DNA of 64,000 bases from Bartonella sp. HY038 (GCF_014117425.1 NZ_CP059725.1:1674001-1738000); one strand, 5' to 3'; shown: positions 35,980 through 47,069, counted from the first letter of the stretch. Numbers and translations: made by a program. The notes: generated from the letters alone by a model not told the origin.

Positions 35980-37554
35980 TTAATTTAATGCATCCGCATC
36001 ACTATCTTTTATTTGGCTAATGCGAACTTTACTAATATTGCGTCTTTCAAGCTCAATCACTTCAAAGCGCAGCCCTTGTGCTTCAAATGATTCGCCAAGG
36101 CTTGGCAAATGGCCAAATTGCCAAAGCATATAGCCGGCAAGGGTCGTATAGCGGTCATTGTCATCAACAAGATCACAGTCAAGAAAACCGCTTAAACGAC
36201 GAATATCTGCATAGCCTTCAACCACCAAACTATTGTCAGTATCACGCTCCACCAGCATTTGTTCTTCCTCATCATCAGGGAAGTCGCCAGCAATCGCTTC
36301 TAATATATCAGTTGGGGTTACAACGCCTTCAAAAGAGCCATGCTCATCAACAACAATGGCAAGCTGAATGGGTGAGCGGCGTAATTGTTCCATAAGGCGC
36401 AAGACATTGGTATTTTCATGAACAACCAACGGCTGACGCATGGCTTTTTGCCAATCGATTTTTTTGCCCTCTGCCAAGCTCAGTAAAATATCCTTGGTTA
36501 GGGCAACACCAACAAATTCATCTACCTTTTCATGGGCAAGTACAATGCGTGTATGGCGAAAATTTGGAATTTCCTTACGCATTTCTTCGTCACTGCTTGA
36601 AACATCAAGCCATTCCACCTCTTGACGGGGCGACATGATCGAGCGCACGGGACGTTCTGCAAGATCAAGCACCGAGCGGATCATTTGCTTTTCTTCTGGC
36701 TTAAAGACTTCAGACGCCGCCGATTGCTCGGCTATGACATCAACGGTTTCAGCAAGGTTACCCTCATTGCGGCCGCCGCCAAGCAAGCGCAACACAGCGC
36801 CGGCTGTACGCTCACGCAGATCATTGGTGGACACCAATTTTTCGCGGTTGCGCCGGCCAATCTGATTAAAGGCTTCGATAAGGATAGAAAAACCAATAGC
36901 TGCATAGAGATAGCCTTTGGGGATATGATAGCCAAGTCCTTCAACAATAAGGCTAAAACCAATCATCATCAAGAAGCCAAGACAAAGAATAACCACGGTT
37001 GGGTGGCGGTTAACAAATTGCATCAATGGGCCAGAACCCCACATCATCACGCCCATAGCAACAATAACCGCAATATACATAACCGCCATTTGTTCATGGG
37101 GGATCATGCCAGTGGCGGTAATAATACTATCTAGCGAGAATACCGCATCTAGCACAACGATTTGCACAATAACTTGCCAAAATATCGCATGTGTGGCGTT
37201 GGTTTTCTTGTCATGAGTATCACCTTCAAGCCGCTCATGCAGTTCTAATGTGCCTTTGGCAAGCAGAAACGCACCACCAATAAGCAGAATAATGCTGCGC
37301 CAGCTAAATTCAAATTCACCGATAGAAAAAATAGTTTCTTTTAGTGAAATAACCCAGCCGATAATAAGTAGTAAGCCAAGGCGCATGACAAGCGCCAGCG
37401 AAAGGCCGGTTAGTCGGGCGCGGTTACGTTGGTGTGGCGGCAGTTTTTCTGCAAGAATTGCAATGAAAACAAGGTTGTCAATACCAAGTACAATTTCGAG
37501 AAAAATCAGTGTTACCAAGCCTAGCCAAGCATGGGGATCGGCAATCCATTCCAT
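35980..37554 (-). CDS. TerC-family membrane protein with CBS pair and CorC_HlyC domain
   Basis: A 524-residue inner-membrane protein of the YoaE/YegH type. Residues 1 to about 235 form the TerC domain with about seven membrane segments and the conserved acidic motifs [16 protein letters not shown] and [21 protein letters not shown] pair follows at about 295-410 ([38 protein letters not shown]). The CorC_HlyC domain is at about 430-515 ([35 protein letters not shown]). TerC proteins are linked to metal (Mn) export and the CBS/CorC part to ion transport regulation. The exact substrate is unknown. Confidence 0.9.
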   Translation of the reverse strand: MEWIADPHAWLGLVTLIFLEIVLGIDNLVFIAILAEKLPPHQRNRARLTGLSLALVMRLGLLLIIGWVISLKETIFSIGEFEFSWRSIILLIGGAFLLAKGTLELHERLEGDTHDKKTNATHAIFWQVIVQIVVLDAVFSLDSIITATGMIPHEQMAVMYIAVIVAMGVMMWGSGPLMQFVNRHPTVVILCLGFLMMIGFSLIVEGLGYHIPKGYLYAAIGFSILIEAFNQIGRRNREKLVSTNDLRERTAGAVLRLLGGGRNEGNLAETVDVIAEQSAASEVFKPEEKQMIRSVLDLAERPVRSIMSPRQEVEWLDVSSSDEEMRKEIPNFRHTRIVLAHEKVDEFVGVALTKDILLSLAEGKKIDWQKAMRQPLVVHENTNVLRLMEQLRRSPIQLAIVVDEHGSFEGVVTPTDILEAIAGDFPDDEEEQMLVERDTDNSLVVEGYADIRRLSGFLDCDLVDDNDRYTTLAGYMLWQFGHLPSLGESFEAQGLRFEVIELERRNISKVRISQIKDSDADALN

Positions 37555-38130
37555 AATTTTATCCTGCTGTCTTATATAAATAGTACAAGATTAAAAATCT
37601 TGCCAAAAAATAACATTTAAGAAATTTAAATTTTTAGTTTGATTCGCAGAATACTTGGCTATTCAAGCAATCTGCTTTCTGAAAAATGTTTTTTGATGCT
37701 TCTTGAAATAGAAGAAAGAATAGCATTGAAGCCGAAAGCGGTTTGGCTTTTCAGTGATTTAACTTTTTTTGCTAAACTAATGTTTTTATAAGGAAAAAAT
37801 GGCGACATTAAATGCCGCCTCATACTGCTTGCAGGGTCTTCACATGATGTGCCGGGCATTACGCTCGATCAACCTTTTCAATAACACAGCTTTGGAAAAA
37901 ATCGTCAAAGCCGAAGTTGGAAACAAAATACAGTGTCTATAATGATATTTTTTGTTAAAACTATCAAGAGGCTATGTATGGTTTTTAATAAACGATAATG
38001 CAAATTGAAAATTTCCGCCTGAAAAATTATGGATTATGACAAAAAAATGAAAAAAAATAAATTATGGACTAGACATGATGTTTTTTGATGTTTATAGATC
38101 GCCACACAAGTCGTGTGACTGATTTGGTAA
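37555..38130. other. gene-free region upstream of tRNA-Lys
   Basis: 576 AT-rich bases between the TerC/CBS gene start and the tRNA. A 66-codon open frame on the minus strand (37659-37859) has no family and no ribosome binding site. The tRNA promoter must lie at the right end but no clear motif was identified. Confidence 0.4.
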
Positions 38131-38206
<76 letters not shown>

Positions 38207-38618
38207 ATTAACTCAACAAATATGCGTTATGCTTTCCAAACTGAAAAAATAAAAGTTAGATGCTTTTTGCTCCAAATCTATGATAACTGGAGTTAATTGT
38301 ACTATAGTCAACCTTTGATGGCATGCTCCAATAAAATATCCCAAACCCCGGCAGCTTACAAATAGTTAAGATATTCGGCCCTAGCCTGCATATTGATTAT
38401 CACATCAAAGTATTAAATATTAAAATCGGCTATAAAATCATTCCTCGTTCGACAAAAAATTTGTTCTTTAATCTTGTTATAATAGCCATGCCAAACGAAA
38501 ATAAGTAAAGATAGCCTCAAGCTCTCATATTTTATGCCAACAAATAATAATAACATCAATAGCATATCCCTCTCTATAACTACAAAGCTTTTGACCACCC
38601 ATAACCTTAGTCGTCGTA
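38207..38618. other. gene-free gap after tRNA-Lys
   Basis: 412 bases between the tRNA and the convergent ankyrin gene. No integrase, attachment-like repeat of the tRNA 3' end, or credible gene was seen, so there is no sign of an island at this tRNA. Confidence 0.45.
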
Positions 38619-39605
38619 TTAGTCATGGCAAACTTCGCTTGTTTTCATATCACGGATTTCTTGCCAAGGAATTAGTCCAGCAAATGCTTCTTCCGTGTAG
38701 CGATTATCTTTAAAGTCTGGGTTTTCTTTTAAAATAAGCATAGATAATTGTTTTAAATCATGCTCCCTTGCAATATTTTTCGGACCGCTAGGAGCAAACC
38801 ACTTAATAGCTTCATTAACCTGCTCATATGTTGCATTTTTATAATAGCCTTTACAAACTATATATTTTAAAAGCTTGCGGCTTTCCTCATCATATTCAGT
38901 TGCTAATGACATTATAGTTGAGTGACCGAGACTTCCTATCCAAAGTGGATCAGCACCCTGATCAATAAGCAATTTAACTGCATCATAATTTCTTTTTAGA
39001 GCATGCATAAATAGGAGTGAAAGTGGATTTTTCGCCGGAATGATATGATCGGCTTTACCACCATTTTTAAGATAAATTTCTGTTAATTCGTAACGAAATT
39101 TCTCAGTTGCCTCTGGGTCAAAACTATAATCAGGCTTGACCATAGTAACCGTGGCTGTATAGTAAGTGAAATCTCTTGCTGACCCTTGCGATGGCCTATC
39201 AATCATATAAGGGTCTGCACCTGCCGCCAAAAGCACATCAATAGCTTGTAAATTACGCGCGGTTAGAGCTAAAAACAGCAATGTTATATCATTGTCATAG
39301 CGGGCGTTAAGAGTGCCTTCAGGTAAGATTTCGACATCTTCAAGCGTGATTGGTTCTTTTTTTTCAATCTTGCGGGCTAGTTGATAAACAATTGGATCTG
39401 CATTTTTAAAATATCTATCGGTTCTTGGCGAAGTATTATCTATTTTTTCGTTCACCACCTTTAAAATAATTTCACTATCTTTTTTGGTTTTAAAAATAGT
39501 AAAGAAACTAAGCCCCAGAACCAAAACAAGCACAATAAAAGCAAATAACACCTTATGTTTACGGGGCGACTTATTTTCTTGTTTAACTTGGTTCTCACCC
39601 GCCAT
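38619..39605 (-). CDS. membrane-anchored ankyrin repeat protein
   Basis: A 328-residue protein with a short basic N-terminus, one membrane segment (VLFAFIVLVLVLGLSFFTIF, about residues 20-39), and a large soluble part outside the cytoplasm containing ankyrin-type repeats. TLLFLALTARNLQAIDVLLA-AGADP and LLFMHALKRNYDAVKLLIDQGADP are the clearest; others are degenerate. The ATG at 39605 has GAGGGA five bases upstream; a TTG four codons earlier is less likely. It probably makes periplasmic protein-protein contacts; partner unknown. It stands alone. Confidence 0.78.
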   Translation of the reverse strand: MAGENQVKQENKSPRKHKVLFAFIVLVLVLGLSFFTIFKTKKDSEIILKVVNEKIDNTSPRTDRYFKNADPIVYQLARKIEKKEPITLEDVEILPEGTLNARYDNDITLLFLALTARNLQAIDVLLAAGADPYMIDRPSQGSARDFTYYTATVTMVKPDYSFDPEATEKFRYELTEIYLKNGGKADHIIPAKNPLSLLFMHALKRNYDAVKLLIDQGADPLWIGSLGHSTIMSLATEYDEESRKLLKYIVCKGYYKNATYEQVNEAIKWFAPSGPKNIAREHDLKQLSMLILKENPDFKDNRYTEEAFAGLIPWQEIRDMKTSEVCHD

Positions 39606-40014
39606 AATGTCCCTCAATATTTAACCTTGTTGCTACCTTTTTTACAAATCTATACTATCCATATATACTTACAAGCCAAGTTTTCCTATTAAAATGAAAC
39701 ATACCTTGTTAATTAATGCTGTAAGTGTATGTTAAATTCCTTGCCCCAATAATAGGCATCATAGACAGTGATGCAGACGCCTAACAATAAGGGTGTCACT
39801 TTTATAATCAATAGCGTAGCGGAAGACGCTTTTATAAAAATATACCGATCTTCGATCAGTTGGGTTTAATTGCTAATATTGCTTGGGCAAATCAGCCAAT
39901 GAACGAGCTAAATAGTAACAAAATATAACAAGGGATGTTCATCTCAGAATATAATAAATTTTCATTCAATTTAATGGCTCCTGCTTTTAGAAACATTCCT
40001 TAAGTAGATTATGG
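39606..40014. other. gene-free gap between ankyrin gene and cca
   Basis: 409 bases, with no credible open frame and no motif that could be assigned. Confidence 0.4.
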
Positions 40015-41280
40015 CTAAAGATTCAAATCTTTTAATAACGCGTCTCGTTTTGCTAAAAAGCCGCTATCAATCCAGTTTTGTTCCATTTCTTTAAGCAATT
40101 GACCTATTTTAACCCCCGGCTCAATGCCCAGCGCAATTAAATCTTCACCGCTTATTGGCATTTCTGGCACGGGCCAATTTTCAACCAAGTCAATCATTCG
40201 CCCATAATTGGCAGCCTCAATCAAAGCCGCCTCGCCCTTTGCATTATGGGCTTCATCAATACCGTAGCTTCGCGCTTTAGCTTGCATTAATCGCAAATGA
40301 TCAAGCATTGCTTGCGCACCATTTTGGTAAACCAACTTTTTAATCAGTATGTCGGCATCGCTGGATTTTGGCGTTGGTAATAATGCCCATTTCGACAAAC
40401 GTTTTTTTTCGATATTAGCAAGTTTTAGGCGGTTACCAAGGGTAGAAACCCGTGCTGCATCGGGTGGAATAATCGCTTCTAAACGCAAAAATGGATCAAC
40501 ATCCCAGCCAAAATGCTGCTCACTAGCAATTAAGCCATGAATAAAATCAATGCCCCATTTTTCACTTTCGGGCAAAATAGCAGTTAAAACGCCAGCTTGG
40601 CGCATCCATAATAAAGCGCGGCTTGGGTCTTTGGCGCTTAGCAATTTTTTAAGCTCTGCCCAGATACGTTCTGCCGATAATTTGCTTAGGCCATCTTTCA
40701 ATCGTGCGGACGCTTTTAAGCCCTCCACATCTGGGCGGCCTTTACCATAAAAGGCAAAAAAGCGGAAAAACCGCAAAATGCGCAAATAGTCTTCTTTGAT
40801 GCGGTCTTCCGCATTGCCAATAAAACGTAATGTTGACGTTTCAATATCAGCAAGCCCGCCGACATCATCATAAATGACCCCTTCATGGTCGCAATAAAGC
40901 GCATTAATAGTAAAATCACGCCGTTGTGCGTCCACCTGCCAGTTTTTACCAAAAACCACACTTGGGTGACGGCCGTCACTTGTTACATCTTGCCGTAAGG
41001 TTGTAACTTCAAATGGGTGATGATCTACCACCACGGTAATGGTGCCAAAGCCTTCGCCAGTTGGCACAGCATGAAAACCAGCTTGTTGCGCAAGGCGCGT
41101 TGTTTCATCTGGCAAATGGGTGGTGGCAATATCAATATCGTTAATTGGCTTGCCCATTAAAGCATTACGCACAGCACCACCAACAATGCGTGCCTCGCCA
41201 TTTTGACTACCTAAAACTTTTAGCAATTTTTGTAGTCTTTCATCAAAAAGCCAATTTGCTTTGTCTTTGGTTAATTTCAC
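40015..41280 (-). CDS. cca: CCA tRNA nucleotidyltransferase
   Basis: Adds or repairs the 3' CCA end of tRNAs. The 421-residue class II enzyme has GGAVRNAL and the metal-binding DIDIAT near residues 34-53, RRDFTINALYCD, and an RILRFFRFFAFYG segment. No HD phosphohydrolase motif was noticed, as in other alphaproteobacteria. The start is a GTG that overlaps the stop of the Nudix gene by four bases, so the two form a coupled pair, a common arrangement in Rhizobiales. Confidence 0.94.
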   Translation of the reverse strand: MKLTKDKANWLFDERLQKLLKVLGSQNGEARIVGGAVRNALMGKPINDIDIATTHLPDETTRLAQQAGFHAVPTGEGFGTITVVVDHHPFEVTTLRQDVTSDGRHPSVVFGKNWQVDAQRRDFTINALYCDHEGVIYDDVGGLADIETSTLRFIGNAEDRIKEDYLRILRFFRFFAFYGKGRPDVEGLKASARLKDGLSKLSAERIWAELKKLLSAKDPSRALLWMRQAGVLTAILPESEKWGIDFIHGLIASEQHFGWDVDPFLRLEAIIPPDAARVSTLGNRLKLANIEKKRLSKWALLPTPKSSDADILIKKLVYQNGAQAMLDHLRLMQAKARSYGIDEAHNAKGEAALIEAANYGRMIDLVENWPVPEMPISGEDLIALGIEPGVKIGQLLKEMEQNWIDSGFLAKRDALLKDLNL

Positions 41281-41939
41281 GCATAAAGCCTTTCATAAAG
41301 ATGCACAATCATACCAGCCGTTGCGCCCCATATAACATAGTCTTTATAATAAAGCGCGTACCAAGAGCGTTGTTTACCATCAATCTCTTTATGCATTTTT
41401 TGATGATTTTTAGGATCCATCAAAAAAGCCATTGGTACTTCAAATATTTTTTCGACTTCGGTGGGATTAGCGATAAAATCTTGCTGTTTTTGTAAGGCTG
41501 CAACAATCGGGGCAATTTTATAACCTGTACCCGTAAAATAACTTGGCAATTTTCCTAAAATAGCAACATTATCATCTTGCAAAGCTATTTCTTCACGCGC
41601 TTCACGCAAAGCCGCATCAATATCATTCTTATCGCTAGAATCAACACGCCCACCGGGGAAAGAAATCTGCCCTGAATGATTGCGCAATTTTGAAGAACGC
41701 TCGGTAAATAGGATTTTTGCACCGTCATTGTGGTCAATTACGGTGATTAATACCGCCGCTTTTTTCCAAGTTGGGGCATGATAATCAATAGGCTCGGCTT
41801 TATTGGCAGCACCCATAAGGTGATAAGAAATGGAAAGATCACTGTTAAAATTTGCAGCGTCATCATGGGTATGAACAATGGATTGCTCTTTTTTATAAAA
41901 ACGTTTGGTAAAATCAGCTAATGAAAAATCGTTACCCAT
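41277..41939 (-). CDS. Nudix hydrolase, probable CoA pyrophosphatase
   Basis: A 220-residue Nudix protein of the CoA pyrophosphatase (NudL/YeaB-like) group. The Nudix box runs from GGRVDSSDKNDIDAALREA into REEIAL (about residues 96-118), preceded by HSGQISFPGG, the signature found in CoA hydrolases. The ATG at 41939 is chosen because AAGGA lies six bases upstream; the in-frame ATG at 41945 directly abuts that sequence. It is the first gene of a two-gene unit with cca. Confidence 0.88.
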   Translation of the reverse strand: MGNDFSLADFTKRFYKKEQSIVHTHDDAANFNSDLSISYHLMGAANKAEPIDYHAPTWKKAAVLITVIDHNDGAKILFTERSSKLRNHSGQISFPGGRVDSSDKNDIDAALREAREEIALQDDNVAILGKLPSYFTGTGYKIAPIVAALQKQQDFIANPTEVEKIFEVPMAFLMDPKNHQKMHKEIDGKQRSWYALYYKDYVIWGATAGMIVHLYERLYA

Positions 41940-41945
41940 TTGCAT

Positions 41946-42286
41946 TCCTTCATTGCAAACTCATTTGCATTATTTTATTGCAATAAGCGATAAAATTTGC
42001 AGCATCTCACATAGTTTTATCAACCAAACCATTGATATTTTTATTAGTTTATTAATCCTACGTCAAAAATAATTGTTGGAATATCCTTAGTTTAACGGTC
42101 GGTCGATATCTTTATAGATATTTTAGTGCAAAGATTTTACATAATTTGGGCAAGAAGTCATGAAATAGTCATTGTTGACGTTTTTTCAATGGATTATTTA
42201 TCAAAAGCCAATAAAGTCACTTTGAACATATTACAATAATGATGCTATTGCAAAAAGCACGATATTCACTTGGTATTGAGGACGAC
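41946..42286. other. divergent region upstream of the MoxR operon
   Basis: About 340 bases between divergent genes. It must hold the promoters of the MoxR operon and of the Nudix-cca unit. A short inverted repeat, gatatctttatagatatt, occurs near 42105-42122. No known operator is recognised. Confidence 0.4.
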
Positions 42287-43315
42287 ATGAATCAGACAAT
42301 GGAAGACAATAATGAACAAGCTACAAGCGATGCTTCATCCCATGAGGATATTATTGCAAAGGCGGATGCCGTTCATGATGAATTGAAAAAAATTCGCGGT
42401 TCCATTGGCAAAGTTATTTTTGGCCAAGAACAAATTGTCGAGCTTGCACTTACTGCCGTTCTGGCTGGGGGCCATGCTTTGCTTGTTGGCGTCCCCGGCC
42501 TTGCTAAAACGCGCCTTGTTGAAACTTTAGGACGAGTACTTGGCTTAGATGAAAAGCGCATCCAATTTACTCCCGATCTTATGCCATCGGATATTATCGG
42601 TTCTGAGGTGATGGAAGAAGGCGAAGATGGGCGGCGTAATTTTCGCTATATTCAAGGACCAATTTTTGCACAATTGCTAATGGCCGATGAAATCAACCGT
42701 GCTTCACCTCGCACTCAATCGGCATTATTGCAAGCCATGCAAGAATATCATGTCACCGTTGCTGGTAGCCGCTATGACTTGCCGCGCCCTTTCCATGTGC
42801 TTGCAACCCAAAACCCACTTGAGCAAGAGGGAACCTATCCACTTCCTGAAGCACAGCTTGACCGCTTTTTAATGCAAATTAATATCCATTATCCAGACCT
42901 TGATACTGAACGGCGCATTTTGGTTGAAACAACCGGCATTAATGATACCAAGGCGGAAGCGGTTATTACATCACATCGTTTGATTGAAATGCAAAAAATC
43001 ATTCGCCAAATGCCCGTGAGTGAGCAGGTTATTGATGCAATTTTAAAACTTGTACGCTCTGCCCGTCCTGATAGCGATAATGCAATTGCCCAAAAATATA
43101 TTTCATGGGGACCCGGCCCACGCGCTGCGCAAGCCTTGTCCTTGTGCGTACGTGCACGTGCCCTATATCAAGGCCGACTTGCCCCCTCAATTGACGATGT
43201 CTATGCTTTGGCTGAACCTGTTTTACAACACCGCATGGCGCTTAATTTTACAGCGCGGGCTGAAAACATTCCTGTATCTCGCATTATTGCTGACTTGGTA
43301 AAGGCACAAAGCTAA
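42287..43315 (+). CDS. MoxR-family AAA+ ATPase
   Basis: A 342-residue AAA+ ATPase, presumed chaperone for the partner proteins encoded downstream. Walker A GVPGLAKT is at residues 68-75, Walker B LLMADEINRASP follows, then the sensor segment VLATQNPLEQEGTYPLPEAQ and the arginine-finger region EAQLDRF. The C-terminal lid is intact. The frame is open from 42239, but the ATG at 42287 has GAGG five bases upstream. It is the first gene of a coupled four-gene operon: MoxR, DUF58, BatA/DUF4159, VWA-like. Confidence 0.93.
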   Translation: MNQTMEDNNEQATSDASSHEDIIAKADAVHDELKKIRGSIGKVIFGQEQIVELALTAVLAGGHALLVGVPGLAKTRLVETLGRVLGLDEKRIQFTPDLMPSDIIGSEVMEEGEDGRRNFRYIQGPIFAQLLMADEINRASPRTQSALLQAMQEYHVTVAGSRYDLPRPFHVLATQNPLEQEGTYPLPEAQLDRFLMQINIHYPDLDTERRILVETTGINDTKAEAVITSHRLIEMQKIIRQMPVSEQVIDAILKLVRSARPDSDNAIAQKYISWGPGPRAAQALSLCVRARALYQGRLAPSIDDVYALAEPVLQHRMALNFTARAENIPVSRIIADLVKAQS

Positions 43316-44229
43316 TGGCCATCGGCGCGCTTACTCCACCAATTAAGGTAAACTCCATTCTAGCTAATGCTGGAAAGGATGCCCGCCAAATCAGCGCGCT
43401 GGTTCTTCATGCCCGCAAAATTGCGATGAGCATTTTGGGCGGTTGGCATGGCAAACGCAAACAAGGAAGTGGCGATAATTTTTGGCAGTTTCGCCCTTAT
43501 GATGGCGGTGAATCTGCAAGCCGCATTGATTGGCGCCGTTCTGCCCGCGATAATACGCTTTATATTCGTGACCGCGAATGGGAGGCGGCACAAACAGTGT
43601 TTTTATGGCCAGATCAAAGCCCCTCCATGCAGTATAAATCAAAATTTTGCGAACATTCAAAAGAAGAACGCGCTTTATTGCTAACTCTTATTTTAGGTGA
43701 AGTTTTTGCGCAAAATGGCGAGCGCATTGCCATACCTTCTATTTTACCGCCCATTTCAGCACGCAATGGGGCAGAGCACATGGCAATAAGCCTTGTTAAT
43801 CATCAGCCTGCAGCTATTAGCATGGATTTGTCAGTATTAAGCCACTACAGCCATCTTATTATCGCCAGCGATTTTCTAGATGATATGAGCGTTTTGGAAC
43901 AACGCTTTACCAAGCTTGCAGAACTTAACATTCGCGTTCACCTCATACAAATATCAGACCCAAGCGAAGAGGTTTTTCCCTATCAAGGCCATGTGTTATT
44001 TCAAGACCCTGAAAGCGGAGTTGAACTTGACGCAGGACGCGCGCAAATATATCAACAAGATTATTGTCGGCTTTTTGCCGCAAGACGCGCTCACTTAAAA
44101 GATATTTGCCGCCATTATGGTTGGGGTTTTTGCTTAAGCCTTACCGATGAGCCAGTCACCAAAACCTTAAGCGCCTTAAATATTGCCATGAATGCCGATC
44201 TTGGCTTTCGGCGAGGACATATTGCATGA
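43315..44229 (+). CDS. DUF58 domain protein of the MoxR operon
   Basis: A 304-residue protein of the DUF58 family, which regularly accompanies MoxR ATPases. The diagnostic segment is DNFWQFRPYDGGESASRIDW followed by RRSARDNTLYIRDREWE. The C-terminal part has the alpha/beta layout of a von Willebrand-like fold. No membrane segment is present. The start overlaps the MoxR stop by one base (TAATG), and its own end overlaps the next gene by four bases. The molecular role is not established; a complex with MoxR is likely. Confidence 0.9.
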   Translation: MAIGALTPPIKVNSILANAGKDARQISALVLHARKIAMSILGGWHGKRKQGSGDNFWQFRPYDGGESASRIDWRRSARDNTLYIRDREWEAAQTVFLWPDQSPSMQYKSKFCEHSKEERALLLTLILGEVFAQNGERIAIPSILPPISARNGAEHMAISLVNHQPAAISMDLSVLSHYSHLIIASDFLDDMSVLEQRFTKLAELNIRVHLIQISDPSEEVFPYQGHVLFQDPESGVELDAGRAQIYQQDYCRLFAARRAHLKDICRHYGWGFCLSLTDEPVTKTLSALNIAMNADLGFRRGHIA

Positions 44230-47069
44230 TACCACTTAGCTTTGGCACCCCTCTTATTTTAATAAGCCTTGTTGTGCTGCCAGCAATCTGGTGGCTATTA
44301 CGCATGACGCCGCCCCGCCCGCAACGTGAAGTTTTTCCACCGCTTCGTATTTTAGCAAGCCTTATTAAGAAAGATCAAACCCCCACTAAGTCACCATGGT
44401 GGTTGGTTTTATTACGCCTTGCCATTGCTGCTCTTATTATTATTGCCTTGGCACAACCTTCATGGCGCGAAGACAAGGAACTTGTGCAAAATAAAGGCGC
44501 ACTTGCTTTGCTGATTGATAATAGCTGGCCATCAGCCACCAATTGGCAAAACCATAAACTCACCGCACGCAAATTGATCGAAGAAGCCAATAATCATAAT
44601 TTGCCAATTTATATTTTAGCGAGCAACGAGCCACAAAATAGCGAAACGGGCCCATTTACTGGCAGTGCCGCCTTAAGTCGGCTTGACGCTATAAAACCAA
44701 TGCCTCTTGCTGCCGACCGCACGAAACTGGTTGAAAGGCTTAAAAATATTGGTCAAAACAATCCAAATTTACAAACAGATTTACAAATTGCCTATCTCAC
44801 TGATAGTTTAAGTGAAAAAAGTGATAAAGCTAGTTTTGATCAGATCCAGCAAATTCCCCATAGTATTTTTCAAATATTTAGCAATGACAAAGCAAATTGG
44901 ATTGGCTTAACCAGCGTCAATAATCAAAGCGATAAAATGATTATTAACGCCATTCGCAGTGATGAGGGCAAAATGGAAAATATTCCACTTTCAGCCTTTG
45001 ATAGTGATGGCCGCAAAATTGGTGAAGCACAATTGCATTTTGATAATTCAGCAATAAAAGGTCAGGCAGAAATAACCACGCCGCTTGAAATCCGCAATGA
45101 TATTGCGTGGCTACGCCTTGATGATAAAGCCTATGCTAGCGCAACCTTAGCGGTGGATGCATCAAATAAAAGACGGCGCATTGCCATGCTTGCACCCTTA
45201 ACCAGCGAATTGCCACAACCCTTATTATCGCCGCTTTATTATCCTGCCAAAGCTTTGGCGCCTTATGGCGATATGATTTATAGCACAAAAGGCGATATTG
45301 ACGAAAATATCAAAACATTATTAGCATCAAAACCAGCAATGTTGGTAATTGGTGATATTGCCAATATACCGCCGCAAAGTGAAGAAGCCATTGCACGCTT
45401 TATCCATGATGGCGGCACATTGCTGCGTTTTGCTGGCCCTAATTTAGCGGCAGCAGAAAGCAATGATGGTCTTTTACCAGTGAAGTTAAGACGCGGCGAG
45501 CGTAATCTTGGCGGTGTAATGAGTTGGGCCAAGCCGCAAAGCATTGCCCCATTTGCAGCCGACAGCCCATTTGCAACCCTTACGCCGCCACAAGATATTG
45601 AAATAGCGCGTCAAATATTGCCTGAACCATCTGTTGATCTACATGATAAAAGCTGGGTCAATCTTGCCGATGGCACACCACTGGTGACAGCGCAAACACG
45701 TGGCGCTGGGCGCATTATTTTCGTCCATACCTCAGCTGGGCCAGAATGGTCAAACCTGCCATTAAGCGGATTTTTTGTCGATTTACTGCGCCAATTCGTG
45801 GCTCTTAGCCATCAACCAGTTAGCGTTAATGATGGGGAAAGCAGCACCAAGACGCTTGCACCATGGCGCATATTCAATGCTGAAGGCTTTCCGCAAGCGC
45901 CATCGCCAAGCGATAAGCCTATCAGCCTTAATGGCAAAACGCCAATCACTGCCAGTCTAGATCACCTACCTGGTCTTTATGGGCAGCAAGACGCACTTTA
46001 CGCACTTAATTTATTAAATAGTGACAGTGACTTTAAACGAGTAGAGCTGCCAAAAGGCGAAAAAATTGCCCATAATAGCTATGACGAAAATGATACAATA
46101 TCTTTAATTGGCATTATGTGGGGGCTGGCTTTCCTATTATTTATTCTTGATAGTATTATCATGCTCATCTTAGGAGGCTTAAATTTCAAAAACTTAAAGC
46201 GCAATAATTTGTCACCTTTAATCTTATTAATAGTGTTTTTCTGCGGCTTCGCATTGAGTGTGACAGCACCCAATTTGGCGCAAGCGCAAGCAACAAATGC
46301 GGACGATAGCACAACCCAAAGCGAAGCAGATCTTGTCATGCGCGCCAGTAAAACCCATCTTGCTTACGTTAAAACTGGAGATGATACCATTGACGCAACC
46401 AGCAAGGCAGGGTTAGAAGCTTTAAACCAATTTATTGTGCAAAGAACCACCATTGAACCTGGGCAAGTTATTGAACTTGATCTTGATAAGGATGAGCTTG
46501 CTTTTTATCCACTCATCTATTGGCCGATTGATGCCTCAACCAATATGCCAAGCCAAAAAGCAATTGGCAAAATAGATGCTTTTATGCATCAAGGCGGTAC
46601 AGTCTTATTTGATACACGAGATGAAATAACTTCAAATCTTAATCTTGACGGTTCACCAACAGCCAATACCAATCGTTTAAGAGAAATTTTGGCAGGGCTT
46701 AATGTTCCACCATTGGAGCCACAACCTCAAAACCATGTCATTGGCCGTTCTTATTATATTATGCCAGATTTTCCAGGCCGATATCGCGGTTCGCAATTAT
46801 GGCTTGAAGCAACCCAAAACAATGGTGAAAACCGGCCAGTCAATGCTGGTGATGGCGTTAGCCCAATTTTAATAACCGCAAATGATTTTGCCGGTGCTTG
46901 GGCGCATAATGGCAAGGGTGACTGGCAATATCGGCTTGTTCCTGATGATAATATGCAACGTGTATGGGCTTTTCGCGGTGGTTTAAACATTGTTATGTAT
47001 GTGCTTTCTGGCAATTATAAATCCGACCAAGTTCATGTGCCTGAAATTTTAAAACGCCTCGGCCAGTAG
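44226..47069 (+). CDS. BatA-type N-terminal and DUF4159 membrane protein
   Basis: A 947-residue membrane protein. The N-terminal 80 residues have two membrane segments with the BatA pattern (LPAIWWLLRMTPPRPQREVF, PPLRILASLIKK). A periplasmic or cytoplasmic VWA-like region follows, starting GALALLIDNSWPS, then a glutamine-amidotransferase-like region (KPAMLVIGDIANIPPQSEEA). Two membrane segments lie near residues 625-680. The C-terminal DUF4159 runs from about 700 to 947, with FYPLIYWPIDAS and GGTVLFDTRDE. It is coupled to the DUF58 gene upstream and ten bases from the next gene. Confidence 0.87.
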   Translation: MIPLSFGTPLILISLVVLPAIWWLLRMTPPRPQREVFPPLRILASLIKKDQTPTKSPWWLVLLRLAIAALIIIALAQPSWREDKELVQNKGALALLIDNSWPSATNWQNHKLTARKLIEEANNHNLPIYILASNEPQNSETGPFTGSAALSRLDAIKPMPLAADRTKLVERLKNIGQNNPNLQTDLQIAYLTDSLSEKSDKASFDQIQQIPHSIFQIFSNDKANWIGLTSVNNQSDKMIINAIRSDEGKMENIPLSAFDSDGRKIGEAQLHFDNSAIKGQAEITTPLEIRNDIAWLRLDDKAYASATLAVDASNKRRRIAMLAPLTSELPQPLLSPLYYPAKALAPYGDMIYSTKGDIDENIKTLLASKPAMLVIGDIANIPPQSEEAIARFIHDGGTLLRFAGPNLAAAESNDGLLPVKLRRGERNLGGVMSWAKPQSIAPFAADSPFATLTPPQDIEIARQILPEPSVDLHDKSWVNLADGTPLVTAQTRGAGRIIFVHTSAGPEWSNLPLSGFFVDLLRQFVALSHQPVSVNDGESSTKTLAPWRIFNAEGFPQAPSPSDKPISLNGKTPITASLDHLPGLYGQQDALYALNLLNSDSDFKRVELPKGEKIAHNSYDENDTISLIGIMWGLAFLLFILDSIIMLILGGLNFKNLKRNNLSPLILLIVFFCGFALSVTAPNLAQAQATNADDSTTQSEADLVMRASKTHLAYVKTGDDTIDATSKAGLEALNQFIVQRTTIEPGQVIELDLDKDELAFYPLIYWPIDASTNMPSQKAIGKIDAFMHQGGTVLFDTRDEITSNLNLDGSPTANTNRLREILAGLNVPPLEPQPQNHVIGRSYYIMPDFPGRYRGSQLWLEATQNNGENRPVNAGDGVSPILITANDFAGAWAHNGKGDWQYRLVPDDNMQRVWAFRGGLNIVMYVLSGNYKSDQVHVPEILKRLGQ

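Noticed and set aside
37659..37859. 66-codon minus-strand frame before tRNA-Lys, beginning with a cysteine/proline-rich segment
   Set aside because: Looks partly protein-like but has no ribosome binding site, no known family and no supporting context.
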